NCBI GenBank assembly: GCA_938743325.2
Contig: OW568871.1
Span: 806,001 to 870,000, forward strand
Direction of reading: 5' to 3'
DNA: 64,000 nucleotides
DNA from: Pycnococcus provasolii
Taxonomy: Eukaryota > Chlorophyta > Pseudoscourfieldiophyceae > Pseudoscourfieldiales > Pycnococcaceae
In this document: positions 40,730 to 50,139 of the stretch, piece after piece
Layout of the letters: every line of letters starts with the position of its first letter
Numbering within the stretch: position 1 is the stretch's first letter
Notes under the pieces: model-generated
The model's database searches: none
Seen by the model: the letters and a program-made list of their open reading frames with translations, nothing else
What the model was told of the DNA's origin: nothing
Translations under genes and position numbers: made by a program

Positions 40730-41757
40730 GGTGATATGCGCTAGATGGTCTCCTGTTGTGATTGCAGCGCCTGGGGCCGAGGGGGGAGATGGGGGTAACA
40801 GGGGTGACCGAGACCCCTTCCCTGGGCGTGGGGCGGAGTCGGACGGTGCCGCCTGAGGGCGTGGGAGCAGTGCGGGGCAGTGGATAGAAAGGGACGCGAG
40901 ATTCGCTCCGGGGGATACCGCTCAAAGGCAAACGGCGACCGCATAAATTGGGAAGGATGGGGATGGATGCGGAATGATAACGAAAAGGATCAGCTTGATG
41001 GGGATTTGCGAACTTCGGGGGGGGGGAAGTGGGGACGACCTCGCCAAAACAACGTCAACTGGGGGCCCATTTCGAGTTCGGGATCCATGCGAGGGTGGAA
41101 TGTCGGCCCATAGAACCGGCCCGGTGGGTATGGAAACCGCCCCCGCTCGCAGACCGTTGCGTGCCCTCCCCTCCTCATCTCCTCATCTTGCAGACCGATG
41201 GAAATAGCGACCACCCCTCCCCTCCCCCTTCTAAGGCTATTACCACAATACCACCCAGCCTCATGAAAGCGAGCAAAGCAAAGCGCATCCGCCTGCGTCC
41301 CCACCTTGCCGCGCACCCACGAGGCAGGGAAGTCCCAGTTCCCACACGCATGCGATCCCCCCCTGTCCATGTTGCACCTTGCAAGCAGCCTTGTCGTCGT
41401 CGTCGTCGTCGGTCGTCGTCGTCCCCCGACAGCCCGATGCCATGCAGTGCAAAGTGCAAAGTGCAAGGTGCAAGGTGCAAGGTGCAAGGTGCAAGGTGGC
41501 CCTGCACCCAACCGGTCTACAGTGCATGCGTATGGGCCCTCTCAACGTTCGTGAATCGTGCAGTCCGTGCTCTTTCCCTGCCTTCCCTTCCCTTCCCTTC
41601 CTCCTCCTCCGTTCCGAGAAGGCGAAGAAGGGGAAGAACCCGTCCCCTTAACTGACCTGACCTTCCGCCTCTCCGCCTTGTCGCAACACCGGTCTCACCT
41701 CACAGGGCCCTCCAACTCGCCCTCCCACGCAACGCACCCTCCGTGAACGCACCAAAC
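40730..41757. promoter_or_regulatory. 1-kb divergent promoter region of atpC and DRC3
   Basis: It separates atpC (minus) from DRC3 (plus). It contains a G-run at about 41020, the 7-bp GTGCAAG tandem array listed separately, a lone TTGCACCTTGCAAG at about 41371, (GTC)n at 41395-41420, and a C/T-rich leader before the DRC3 ATG. No coding sequence is supported. Confidence 0.4.
41447..41498 (+). repeat. Seven tandem copies of a 7-bp unit GTGCAA(A/G)
   Basis: Two GTGCAAA and five GTGCAAG units in direct tandem, ending GTG. The same heptamer family occurs singly in other upstream regions (sialidase at 13450-13470, 142-aa gene at ~30915), so it may be more than a random microsatellite. Confidence 0.95.
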
Positions 41758-43314
41758 ATGGCGGAGTTTGGGCCGCAGCCGGAGGTGGTGAACGAACAGC
41801 TCATACGCGAGTGCATACGGCTGGCGGGGGAGAGAGATGCAGACCGAGAGGGACAGCAGGAGATGCTCGAGGAGAAGCGGCGCACGCTGCCGTTCAGCAA
41901 GGTGGACACGCTGCTTTTCAGCTACCGACACATTGTGAAAATAGACAACTTGCTTGGACTCACGTCGTTGACGAAACTTCAGCTCGACAACAACGACATC
42001 ACCAAGATTGAGAACTTGGACCACCTCGTGAACTTGACATGGCTCGACCTCTCCTTCAACAAAATCACCAAGATTGAAGGTCTCAGCACGCTCACGAAGC
42101 TCACGGACTTGTCGCTGTTCTGCAACGACATCGAGGTGGTGGAAAACCTCGACGGGCTTACGGAACTGCAGATCGTGTCTCTGGGAAATAACGCCATCAA
42201 GGACCTCGAGTACACCATGTACCTGCGTCGGTTCAACAAGCTGCGCATGGTCAACCTCGCGGGGAACCCCATCTGCAAGGACCCGGAGTACCGCTCGTAC
42301 GTGCTCAGCCACATCAAAAACCTGCGGTACCTGGACTACAGGCTCGTCGACGAGGCTGCCATCAACACGGCGAAGGAGCAGTATCAGGATGAGATGCTTG
42401 AAATCGAGGAGAAGGAGGCGGCAGAAGAAGCGCGAGAGAAGCTCGAGGCGGAGAAGGCGTCTCACCTCGCGCTTATGGAGGAGGCGAACTTAGAGGGTGT
42501 TGAGACGCTGTTCGAGGATATGCTCCGTGACGACCCAGAGCACGCGAAGCTGTCTATCGTGCCTGACTTGCAGATTGGACTTGCGGACTTTCGCGAGACT
42601 TTCAACGTCAACACCGAAGAATTCCGAACGCTTATCCTCGACCAGCACGAGAAGAAGAAGGCGGAGCACACCGAATGGCTTGCGACGGTGCACAAGGCGA
42701 CGGGCGCAAAAGATGCCGAGGCGCGTAACCTTGTGATGGAGTTCGAGCGCACGAAAAAGGTGACGTTCCGCGAGCTGAAGGAGGATCCAGGGCAGACGGA
42801 GGTGCGCCTTGAGCCACTTCGCATGCACAACGAGGACCTGCAGGATCGGCTGCTTGGACTTGAGATGCAGACTGTGGAGATTCTCAACGAGCTCTGTGGC
42901 GAATTCGACCGCAACTACTCGGAGATCGTGGATGAGAATGTGGGACACATCAACAATTACTTCGGCGTGATTCGAGACCAGGAGAATGTCTACTTCGAAA
43001 GCCTTCAGGAGGCGGCGGGCAAGCTGCTCGAGCAATTCCTTGCCGGTGAGCTCGATGAGGCTGGTGACAACGTGCGTGCAATTCTGCAGGACAAGGACAC
43101 CTTCCTCAACGCCATGCAGGCTAGCCACGATGCGCACACGTCAAAGATTGACGCGCTCGAGGATAAGCGCGTCAACGAGGAAAAGAGGCGCGGCAATGCA
43201 CTCGTGGCCCAGAAGCGCGAGTGGGAGGCGAAGCGAAATCGCGAGCGGATTAGCGAAATCTGGTCGCTAATTGAACGCAACGCCGACGAAATGAATGAGG
43301 TGCTCGCAGGCTAG
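41758..43314 (+). CDS. DRC3-like: Dynein regulatory complex subunit 3 (LRRC48)
   Basis: 518 aa from ATG 41758; DRC3 proteins are about 520 aa. After a short helix (LIRECIRLAGERDADREGQQ) come SDS22-like leucine-rich repeats: HIVKIDNLLGLTSLTKLQLD, TWLDLSFNKITKIEGLS and LRMVNLAGNPICKDPEYRSY with its LRR cap. A long coiled coil fills the C-terminal two thirds (EIEEKEAAEEAREKLEAEKA, ALEDKRVNEEKRRG). DRC3 is a nexin-link component of motile 9+2 axonemes. Together with the WDR60 gene it implies that the organism, or a stage of it, builds flagella. Confidence 0.92.
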   Translation: MAEFGPQPEVVNEQLIRECIRLAGERDADREGQQEMLEEKRRTLPFSKVDTLLFSYRHIVKIDNLLGLTSLTKLQLDNNDITKIENLDHLVNLTWLDLSFNKITKIEGLSTLTKLTDLSLFCNDIEVVENLDGLTELQIVSLGNNAIKDLEYTMYLRRFNKLRMVNLAGNPICKDPEYRSYVLSHIKNLRYLDYRLVDEAAINTAKEQYQDEMLEIEEKEAAEEAREKLEAEKASHLALMEEANLEGVETLFEDMLRDDPEHAKLSIVPDLQIGLADFRETFNVNTEEFRTLILDQHEKKKAEHTEWLATVHKATGAKDAEARNLVMEFERTKKVTFRELKEDPGQTEVRLEPLRMHNEDLQDRLLGLEMQTVEILNELCGEFDRNYSEIVDENVGHINNYFGVIRDQENVYFESLQEAAGKLLEQFLAGELDEAGDNVRAILQDKDTFLNAMQASHDAHTSKIDALEDKRVNEEKRRGNALVAQKREWEAKRNRERISEIWSLIERNADEMNEVLAG

Positions 43315-43553
43315 GCGATGACGACGACCAATCCGGGCCAAAGAAAACCACGTGTAAGACTATATATTCAGCAAATATTCACTTGCTTTTTTCTCATAAA
43401 ACTTAACTTTTGATTATTATAACTATCTATTTATAACCACCTCTCTCCGCAAGAAAAAAAACAAACATGAAGAAAACATTTACTATATCTTTGTTTTTGA
43501 TGCGTATTGACGAGTTGTTTTCTCTCCCACATATTTATCGACAACACGAAAAT

Positions 43554-43583
43554 GCACACGCACACGCACACGCACACGCACAC
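43554..43583. repeat. (CACACG)n simple repeat
   Basis: About five 6-bp units directly 3' of the stop codon of the sulfate-binding protein gene, within its 3' UTR. Confidence 0.9.
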
Positions 43584-43586
43584 ATT

Positions 43587-44900
43587 CTACTTACCAGCCT
43601 TAGCCTTTTGGCGTGCAAGCATCTCGCTTTGGATTTGATCCACGACTTTGCCCTCGGAAAAGAGCAGAGCCTCCATCGCGTCCCACCCGCCGAGGTCTGC
43701 CACTTTCCACATGCGTTTCACCGGGGGCAGCGTCGATGTTGCGGCAACATCAGGGAGAACACTTCGGAATCCCACCTTCTGAAAGTGCTCCTGCGGCCCG
43801 CGCGTGAATAGGTGATTGATGAACTCCTCCGCAAGCGCACGCGACCGCGGCCCCTTGCGGTCGACGTTTTTGTCCACAACCGCAATGCATCCTTCCACGG
43901 CAATGTTGACGGGAGGCACGCAGTACGGCATCTGAGGCTTGCCTTGCTGACCCATCTTCTCGTTCGAGAGGATCGCCTCGTTCTCGTAGGTGATGAGCAC
44001 GTCACCCATGTTCTGGTTGAAGAATGCATCGGCAGCCTCGCGGCTATCTCGCGGGAGAAGGATCACATTATCCTGAACCTCCTGAACGTACTGCTGCGCA
44101 TCCTTGTTGCTTTCCATTCCCTTGTCGAGCTTCGCCGCACCCCACAGCGCGAGGAAATTCCATCGCGCGCCACCACCCGTCTTCGGGTTGGGTGTGACGA
44201 TCTGCACGCCAGGCTTTTTCAGGTCGTCCCAGTCTTTGATGGCCTTGGGATTGCCCGGGCGGAAGACGAGCGCGATGGTGCTCTGCGCAACGATGCTTCC
44301 GTTGGGGAAGCGGGTGGGCCAGTCCTTGTTGACGAGTCCCTCCTTCACGAGTTGGTCCATGTCAAGTGCGAGCGCCGGCGCGAAGATGTCCGCAGGTAAG
44401 CCGTCCGTGATGGCACGCGTCTGCGTGCCAGATCCGGCAAAGGTGAGTTTCCACCTCAGGTTAACGTTCTTCGTCTCAAGCACATCCTTGCTGAACGCAG
44501 ACGTGATGGGATCGTACGCCGCCTTGGTGACGGCGTAGGATGCAAGCATAAGGTCGGTGGACTTCGCCTTGCCACCCTTCGCCTTGCCGCCCGGGCCGTC
44601 CGCGGCGTACGCCGCTCCCATAAGCCCGTTTCCCATGCCCGCGCCGATGCCCGCGCCGATGAAACCCATTCCACCGAAGATGGCGGAGTTGAAGGGTGTC
44701 GAGCTGACACTGCCGAACCACGATGCGAAGCTGCCGGCCGACGCCGACGGCTGGGCTGGTCTGTCGGCGCCGTCGAGGAAGGCGATCGTCTTGCACGCCG
44801 CCTTTCCCCTGCTCACGTGTCGCTTAGCCCCAAAGTTTCCTGCGCCCACCTTGACCCGTCCTCCCCTGACTTGCTTGCTGTGCACTGCGGCGGGCGGCAT
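43587..44900 (-). CDS. SBP (sbpA-like): Chloroplast sulfate-binding protein of the sulfate ABC transporter
   Basis: 437 aa from ATG 44900. The first ~110 residues are an Arg/Lys-rich transit sequence followed by a hydrophobic Gly/Ala stretch ending AAYAADG, like a bipartite or thylakoid/periplasm-type leader with an AXA-like site. The mature part is the periplasmic sulfate-binding fold: LMLASYAVTKAAYDPI, FAGSGTQTRAITDGLPADIF, RPGNPKAIKDWDDLKKPGVQ, TPNPKTGGGARWNFLALWGA and GDVLITYENEAILS. In Chlamydomonas, nuclear SBP works with SULP1/2 and SABC to import sulfate into the plastid. Residue 1-20 composition and the Gly-rich segment differ from bacterial versions. The final codons overlap a GTAAGT, but an intron there is not needed. 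Confidence 0.93.
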   Translation of the reverse strand: MPPAAVHSKQVRGGRVKVGAGNFGAKRHVSRGKAACKTIAFLDGADRPAQPSASAGSFASWFGSVSSTPFNSAIFGGMGFIGAGIGAGMGNGLMGAAYAADGPGGKAKGGKAKSTDLMLASYAVTKAAYDPITSAFSKDVLETKNVNLRWKLTFAGSGTQTRAITDGLPADIFAPALALDMDQLVKEGLVNKDWPTRFPNGSIVAQSTIALVFRPGNPKAIKDWDDLKKPGVQIVTPNPKTGGGARWNFLALWGAAKLDKGMESNKDAQQYVQEVQDNVILLPRDSREAADAFFNQNMGDVLITYENEAILSNEKMGQQGKPQMPYCVPPVNIAVEGCIAVVDKNVDRKGPRSRALAEEFINHLFTRGPQEHFQKVGFRSVLPDVAATSTLPPVKRMWKVADLGGWDAMEALLFSEGKVVDQIQSEMLARQKAKAGK

Positions 44901-45447
44901 GATCGCGTTAGGTGTGATTGCACGACAGGTGCAGTGCTTTGATGGATAGGCACGAAGAGGAGGAGAGGAGAGGAGGAGAGGAGAGGGATCGAGCTTGGGG
45001 ATACCGCAATGGGGGCGCACTCGTCTGTCGTTTGGCGAAGTGAAGGAGCGCTGTCGTCCCTTCCCTCCTGCAGGCCCCTCCTGCCCTCCGTCTCGGTCTT
45101 GCACTGTGCAGCGCTGGTGCCCCGGCTGCCCGGGTGGTCAGATGTCAGACCAGCTGCCAGCCGGCGCCTCGGGACCCTTGACCGGTGGTGCTCGTCCCGT
45201 CCTCGTCGCAGCCTCGCACTTTGGCAGAATCGCAGGCAGGAAGAATCGCACGCGCACTGCACTCGCACTGCACTCGCACTCGCAGTCTCGCACAACCTCT
45301 CTCCTTCCCCCCTCACCTTCCCGGACCTCGCCACCTGCATCCCTCCACCTGCAACGGGAACCCGGCCGCGGTCGCAGGCACGTCGCCCACACCAAAAGCT
45401 CGACCTCCCGCGAATCTCTCTCGCGCGCGCAAGTCGAACGCGACGCC
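44901..45447. promoter_or_regulatory. Divergent promoter region of SBP and the Dpy-30 gene
   Basis: 547 bp between two divergent start codons. A GGAGA-rich purine tract sits at 44955-44990 and a (CTCGCACTGCA)-like direct repeat at 45255-45285. No gene is seen. Confidence 0.4.
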
Positions 45448-45844
45448 ATGGACGACACAGGATACGACCAGCCTGAAATCGTAAGCACTCACACGTATGC
45501 GCGAATCAACAACAACACGCGAGCTTGCACTTACACGTAACACGCAACACGCAAAACACAGGGCGAGGCGGCGGAGACAGCGGCGTTGGCGGTGCAAAAC
45601 AAGCTCAGCGAGTCTGCACAGCCCATACGCACCTACCTCGACAGCAGCATTGTGCCGCTTCTCATGCAGGGTTTACAGGCCGTTGTGAAAGAACGGCCAC
45701 ACGACCCCATCGAGTGCGTGAAATGAGCCACACATACCTTTTTCTTTACGTCACTACACACTCGACTCACCCATTCGAACAAATCACACCACCAGGTACC
45801 TTGCAGCATATCTGCTCAAAAACCGAACACCAAAGGACCACTGA
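45448..45844 (+). CDS. DPY30-like: Dpy-30 domain protein, three exons
   Basis: Exons 45448-45480, 45562-45713 and 45796-45844 (introns of 81 and 82 bp, GTAAGC...CACAG and GTGCGT...CCAG) give 77 aa. The spliced protein contains IRTYLDSSIVPLLMQGLQAV and, across exon junction 2, PIEYLAAYLLKNR. These are the two helices of the Dpy-30 dimerisation motif (compare R-x-YLD-x-x-VVP-L-L-x-GL and NPIEFLA-x-YLLKN). The short N-terminus MDDTGYDQPEI matches the disordered tail of DPY30. DPY30 anchors the H3K4 methyltransferase (COMPASS) core; a related motif occurs in radial-spoke and DRC proteins. Length and simplicity favour the COMPASS subunit. The third exon is only 49 nt. Confidence 0.9.
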
Positions 45845-45934
45845 GGTGCGCGTGCGTTACCGGCCGTCGTGGCCTCCAGAGCTGGCACGGCATGAAGTGA
45901 TTTGTAGTACACTTACATTTACAACTACTTTACT

Positions 45935-47256
45935 TTATTTCTTCTTTCCACCTTTACGGCGTCCCCGCTTCTTCTTCTTCCCTCTGCCCTTTATCGTGAG
46001 CAAGTACTGCTTCACAAGCGCACGGTCAAGCGTGTGCATAACCTTGACGTAAGCCACGTTCGGCTTCACGGTGATGGCGGGAAGCAAGTGCTGCGCGAAC
46101 TGCTGACTCGTTATCGGGTTGCGTCCAAGGTCAATGATTTTGAGCGTATCGTTTCGCAGCATCATTTGTGCGAACGCTTCGTAAGCCAAGTCAGACTCTG
46201 GCTCAAGCGGCAGCGAAATGTCCGATAAGCTGAGATGAGTAATGCTATTGTTCTGAGACATCGCATCCGCAAGAATGGCCGCACCTTCGACGCCAAGTGG
46301 GTTACCACTAAGGTTCAAATTCGTGAGTTTTGGCCTTTGGGCATCCGCGGCACTTTCGACGACACCTTCGGGCGTGGGAGGCTGCATGACAATCGTGCCG
46401 AGCGCGAATGCGCTCGCCGACGTTATCCCGCACCCTTGCAAGCTTAGCGTTGACAGTGTCTTGCACCTGCGGATGCCCATACTCAAGCGGTATACGGAAG
46501 CCTCGCTTAGCGGGTTATGATCCATCACAAGCACACGAAGCGTAAGTCCTGGTAGAGAAAGAGCGGAGGCAAGGCTGGAAATGCCACCCACGCCAATTGG
46601 CGTGTACATTGTCTCGGGCAGGCCGCTGCTCGAAACAATAATGCCATCGCCAGCTAGCGTGTTGTCGCCGTCGTCGTCTCCCCAAGGAGTCGGTTGCGGG
46701 AGCGGCTTACCAGCCTGGTCGTCGGTAATGTCGATGCGCTTCAGCTGGCTGCAGTTCTTTCCCCACGGGTCGCACGAAACTCTGAGAAGAGCTGCAAGGA
46801 GACGCACACCCTCATCACCGATGCGGCAGCGGTAGAAGTGTACGTTTTTTATGTGGGGATATCCAACGCACAAGTCAATCAGCGTAGTGACGCCGGGCAA
46901 CGTGAGCGTGTCGTCGCGAACCACAACCTTGTTGATAAACTTCTTCTTCACGTTCTTCGGCTTATCAAGCTCTGCTTTGATAGCAGAGACAACATCCACG
47001 TCAGGCTCGACGTTTGCAACTTTGCAAATGCCCCGATAGGACGAAAGGACCGCCTCAAGCAGCGCGGCGTTCTTGGCTACAGGCGGAATATTTCACCAGT
47101 TTTGCAAGGTGTGCATGTACGTGTGTGTGTGTGTGTGTGTGTGTTTCGTTCCTCAAGTTAGCGCGTGGTTTCGTTCTCTGTTAAGGTTGCTTGCTGCTTC
47201 TTGCCCTTCGTCGTACCTTCTGCAATCTGCTTCTTGCCCTTCGCCTTGGGCGGCAT
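45935..47256 (-). CDS. Leucine-rich repeat protein (ribonuclease-inhibitor-like), two exons
   Basis: Exon 1 is 47256-47217 (MPPKAKGKKQIAE) and exon 2 is 47076-45935. The 140-bp intron (GTACGA...CTGTAG) contains a (GT)n run. It is phase 1 and restores one frame, giving 393 aa. The LRR units are of the long RI/RanGAP-like type: HIKNVHFYRCRIGDEGVRLL, CKTLSTLSLQGCGITSASAF, RPKLTNLNLSGNPLGVEGAA, NNSITHLSLSDISL and DTLKIIDLGRNPITSQQFAQ. The C-terminus is very basic (KGRGKKKKRGRRKGGKKK) and the N-terminus is also Lys-rich. Proteins of this build are common in flagellar and basal-body proteomes, but no specific assignment can be made. Confidence 0.8.
47121..47144. repeat. (GT)12 microsatellite
   Basis: Uninterrupted dinucleotide run inside the first intron of the LRR gene. 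Confidence 0.95.
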
Positions 47257-47467
47257 GGCTGGGAGGACAGCCCAGCGAAGCAAGCGTTTGACTCGAGCGC
47301 CTGGGGGAGGGTTGACCACGTCCGCGTCGGGGGAGGGAGGGTTGGCCGTCCTTCCCGCTGCCTGGGCCGGACTGAGAGGGAAGGGCCCCAAACCCCAACC
47401 GAATTCTCCCTCCCAGTTCTCCCCCTCACTCTCCTCCGCCATCTCCTCCTCCTCGCTCGGCGTGTAT
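47257..47467. promoter_or_regulatory. Compact bidirectional promoter
   Basis: 211 bp separate the ATG of the LRR gene (minus) from that of the UQCC6-like microprotein gene (plus). The right part is C/T-rich, like other leaders in the window. The open minus-strand frame through here (from ~47442) is treated as leader sequence. Confidence 0.45.
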
Positions 47468-47629
47468 ATGCTCCAGGCGTACGCCGTCGCGTTCGTGAGC
47501 CTGCTCGCCGGAGCCTCCGTCGTGCACTACACGCTCAGACCCGACCTCTCAATACCTAACGTTGACGCCGACGCAGAGGCGCAGAACACGCAAACGAAAA
47601 ACAACACGAAAAAAACAACCAACCACTAG
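47468..47629 (+). CDS. UQCC6-like: UQCC6/BRAWNIN-like microprotein (complex III assembly)
   Basis: 53 aa. An N-terminal membrane helix (MLQAYAVAFVSLLAGASVVH) runs into YTLRPDLSIPNVD. This matches the pattern of the mitochondrial inner-membrane microprotein BRAWNIN/UQCC6 (C12orf73, DUF4516), whose core reads F-x-x-SLLA-x-x-AGAEVVH-x-YYRPDLTIP. The helix plus V-V-H-x(4)-RPDL-x-IP motif is the diagnostic part, and the rest is a short Asn/Thr/Lys tail. In animals it is required for assembly of respiratory complex III. The frame ends 37 bp before the TRAPPC1 start codon on the same strand. A membrane anchor of another small protein family cannot be excluded. Confidence 0.7.
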   Translation: MLQAYAVAFVSLLAGASVVHYTLRPDLSIPNVDADAEAQNTQTKNNTKKTTNH

Positions 47630-47666
47630 CAGTGGCTGTTGCGCGCGGCGCTCGTGGAAGGGGGTC

Positions 47667-48119
47667 ATGGTTGCCTGGCATTACTTGTACGTCTTCCACC
47701 GAGACGGGACGGAGGTTGTATACCGCGAATGGAACCGAATTCAGCCTAGAGAGGAGAGCGAGTGGAAGAGCGTGTTCGGTTTTCTCTTCACGATGCGCAT
47801 GTTTACAGCCGCGATCGACCCAAGCGCAGAACAGACCATTCCGCTCGGCACGCCGTTGCCAGCTGGGCAAGGCTGTGGCTTTCACGCGTGCTCAACGGAC
47901 ACGTATAAGATGACCGTGCTGGAGACACCGACAGGTGTTAAGGTGGTCCTCGTCACAGAGCCTACGCCGCGTGATCTTCGTGGTGTTGTCTGGGCAATTT
48001 ACCGTGACGCGTACGTGCCTTCCGTGCATAGACAGCACGGATCGAAAGGCGCTCTTGACGCGGCACGCATGGACGCAACACTCGAAACTCTGCGCACGAC
48101 GTCATCGACGGTGTCGTGA
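47667..48119 (+). CDS. TRAPPC1/BET5-like: TRAPP complex subunit 1 (Bet5)
   Basis: 150 aa from ATG 47667 (family 145-160 aa). It begins MVAWHYLYVFHRDGTEVVYR, the longin-type strand pair of Bet5, followed by EEESEWKSVFGFLFTMRMF-like helix residues and TYKMTVLETPTGVKVVLVTE, the highly conserved L-x-Y-x-ETPTG-x-K-x-V core of TRAPPC1. The ending is LRGVVWAIYRDAYVPSV. The protein sits in the core of TRAPP, the exchange factor for Ypt1/Rab1 at ER-Golgi membranes. There are no introns. It directly follows the UQCC6-like gene on the same strand. Confidence 0.95.
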   Translation: MVAWHYLYVFHRDGTEVVYREWNRIQPREESEWKSVFGFLFTMRMFTAAIDPSAEQTIPLGTPLPAGQGCGFHACSTDTYKMTVLETPTGVKVVLVTEPTPRDLRGVVWAIYRDAYVPSVHRQHGSKGALDAARMDATLETLRTTSSTVS

Positions 48120-48217
48120 TAGTGTAAATTCAACAAGTCTTTTTTTTTTACGGAGTTCTCCAATGACAAAGTTTAAGTCGTTTTGGAAGGGTGGGTGGTT
48201 TCCCGTCACGCTCAAAA

Positions 48218-49810
48218 TTACGCTGGCACGCCAGCAAGCCACATAAGCATTGAACGCACTACAGGAATCGCCACCCAGGTGGACGCGGCAACACCCATCA
48301 GACCATACGCGAGAGCGCAAAAGGGCAAAGCCTCAGGTTCGGCACGCGCCAGCGCCGCTGTTCCAAGCCCATGCGCAGCAGCTGCTACGGAAAGCCCTCT
48401 TGTGATCGGATCGTTTTTGAATCCAGCCAAGTCAAGAATCTTCTGAGCAAGCGCGGCACCGATGAGACCAGTGAGCACAACCGCCGTCGCGCAAATGGGG
48501 ATGAGTTCAGCGGGCGCGCCGAGCTGAGTTGCGATTGGCATCGCAAGGGCAACGGTCACACTGCGTGGCGCCACAGCTGTCGTGAGGTCAGGTCCGAGGC
48601 CAAGAAGGCGTCCGGCGAGACATGTTGCGGCCAAGCTTATGATTGCAGATCCTGCGGCGGAGCCTAAGATCTCCATCAAATGTCTTCGGAGAAGCGCACG
48701 CTGGCCGTAGATGCGAAACCCGAAGGATATGACCACAATGCCGAGGAAGCTCATGAGCCAGTCGCCTGCACCCCACGCCGCGCCCGCCGCGCCTTTGGTG
48801 AGGTACGCCTTCAGCGTTCCCATGTACCCGACACCGTTGAGCATGCCGACAAGCGCAACGCCAGCGTTCGCAACGAGAGACGTTGTGATGACAGGATGCG
48901 GCATGTACTTCTTCATCGATGGGTGCGGATCTGACCCGATGAGCAGGCCAAGCACGGTAAATGCGAGCGTGGCGAACGCGCTTGCATTCGCAGCCAGAGC
49001 CGTGCCCTGCGCCGCAAAGCACGCGACGATGCCAGAGAGGAATCCGATAGACCCCCATGCCACGGCGTGCTGCTCGGTAAACGGAGCGAGAGGCGGGGCG
49101 GGTGTCACGGGCTGTGCCGTGGTATTCGCGAGTTTGCGAATGCGAGTCACGAGGAAGGCTGTGACGAGTAAACTGAACGGCATACCAAGCGCGACAATTA
49201 AGCTCACCTTCGTGAGCGCAGCTGGATTCAGCGACTTGACCGCGATGGGCAAGATGACAAGGCTTGGAACGTAGAAGAGTGGCAGCCATCTTGATATCCA
49301 GTTGAGAGCGGGTGAAATAGCTTCCATCACCGCGTCCACAGCCTTCTGCTGATTCGCCGCAGAGAGAAGGCAAAGCACACCAATGACAAGAAACATGCCG
49401 ATGAGTGGACTTGGAAATGTGATTCCTGCGGAGAGCACCGCTTTCTTGAGCGCGCTGTCAGCAGCGAGCAACGTTCCCAGTCCCGCGAGCAACTTGACGT
49501 AGTACATCACGACACCCTCGACGGTGTACTTCGAGCCCGGAGCGAACGGGTTGAGCGGCACGCGCGTGGTTGCCGACGACGCCGACGCCCGTGCGACGAC
49601 AGCCTGGCGAGCGGCTGGTGGTGACTGCGGTGATGCAGAGGCGACACCAACCACGTGGTGGTTGCTGGTGCTTTCGACGACGCTGCCGTTCTGCATCGTT
49701 TTATGTGCCGCCGTCTTTTTCATTCGCAGCAGGTGCGTGCGCGCGGTTGCGGCTTGTCGTGTGCGCACGACAGGCTTGTTGTTGACAGCGTTCCGTGTCG
49801 TCCACGTCAT
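48218..49810 (-). CDS. PLGG1-like: Plastidial glycolate/glycerate translocator (LrgA-LrgB fusion)
   Basis: 530 aa from ATG 49810; codons further upstream are leader sequence. The first ~100 residues are basic and Ser/Thr/Ala-rich (transit peptide). The N-terminal half is LrgA-like, with helices such as ITFPSPLIGMFLVIGVLCLL. The C-terminal half is LrgB: MPHPVITTSLVANAGVALVG, LMEILGSAAGSAIISLAATC, VAPRSVTVALAMPIATQLGA and TRGLSVAAAAHGLGTAALAR, with the SVT and AAHG motifs. Plant PLGG1 exports photorespiratory glycolate and imports glycerate across the chloroplast inner envelope. It is divergent from plastid RPL11 (330 bp between ATGs). Confidence 0.94.
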   Translation of the reverse strand: MTWTTRNAVNNKPVVRTRQAATARTHLLRMKKTAAHKTMQNGSVVESTSNHHVVGVASASPQSPPAARQAVVARASASSATTRVPLNPFAPGSKYTVEGVVMYYVKLLAGLGTLLAADSALKKAVLSAGITFPSPLIGMFLVIGVLCLLSAANQQKAVDAVMEAISPALNWISRWLPLFYVPSLVILPIAVKSLNPAALTKVSLIVALGMPFSLLVTAFLVTRIRKLANTTAQPVTPAPPLAPFTEQHAVAWGSIGFLSGIVACFAAQGTALAANASAFATLAFTVLGLLIGSDPHPSMKKYMPHPVITTSLVANAGVALVGMLNGVGYMGTLKAYLTKGAAGAAWGAGDWLMSFLGIVVISFGFRIYGQRALLRRHLMEILGSAAGSAIISLAATCLAGRLLGLGPDLTTAVAPRSVTVALAMPIATQLGAPAELIPICATAVVLTGLIGAALAQKILDLAGFKNDPITRGLSVAAAAHGLGTAALARAEPEALPFCALAYGLMGVAASTWVAIPVVRSMLMWLAGVPA

Positions 49811-50139
49811 ACGTGAGGTTGGGCGTGAAATGGTAGAGGTATCGTAGAAAAGGGGAGGAGTCAGATTTGCATGGCTTGGAAAGATAGAGCATGGGATTGG
49901 GGGACGGAGAGGAGGAGGTGGCATAGTCAGGACGCAGGACTCAGGAATGCCCTTTTGGGGACCCGTCGTTGGACGTATGCGCTTGACCTTGCCCCCCTTC
50001 TCGCCCCACGGAGAAATGGATAACCCCACCCCTCCGCCACCACAACCACAAAACCGACCCGGCGACCCCCCTTCCTTCCTTCCCCCCACAGCACCCCGCC
50101 GCCCTACGCCCTAGAGAAAGAAAACGAAAAAAGACAACG

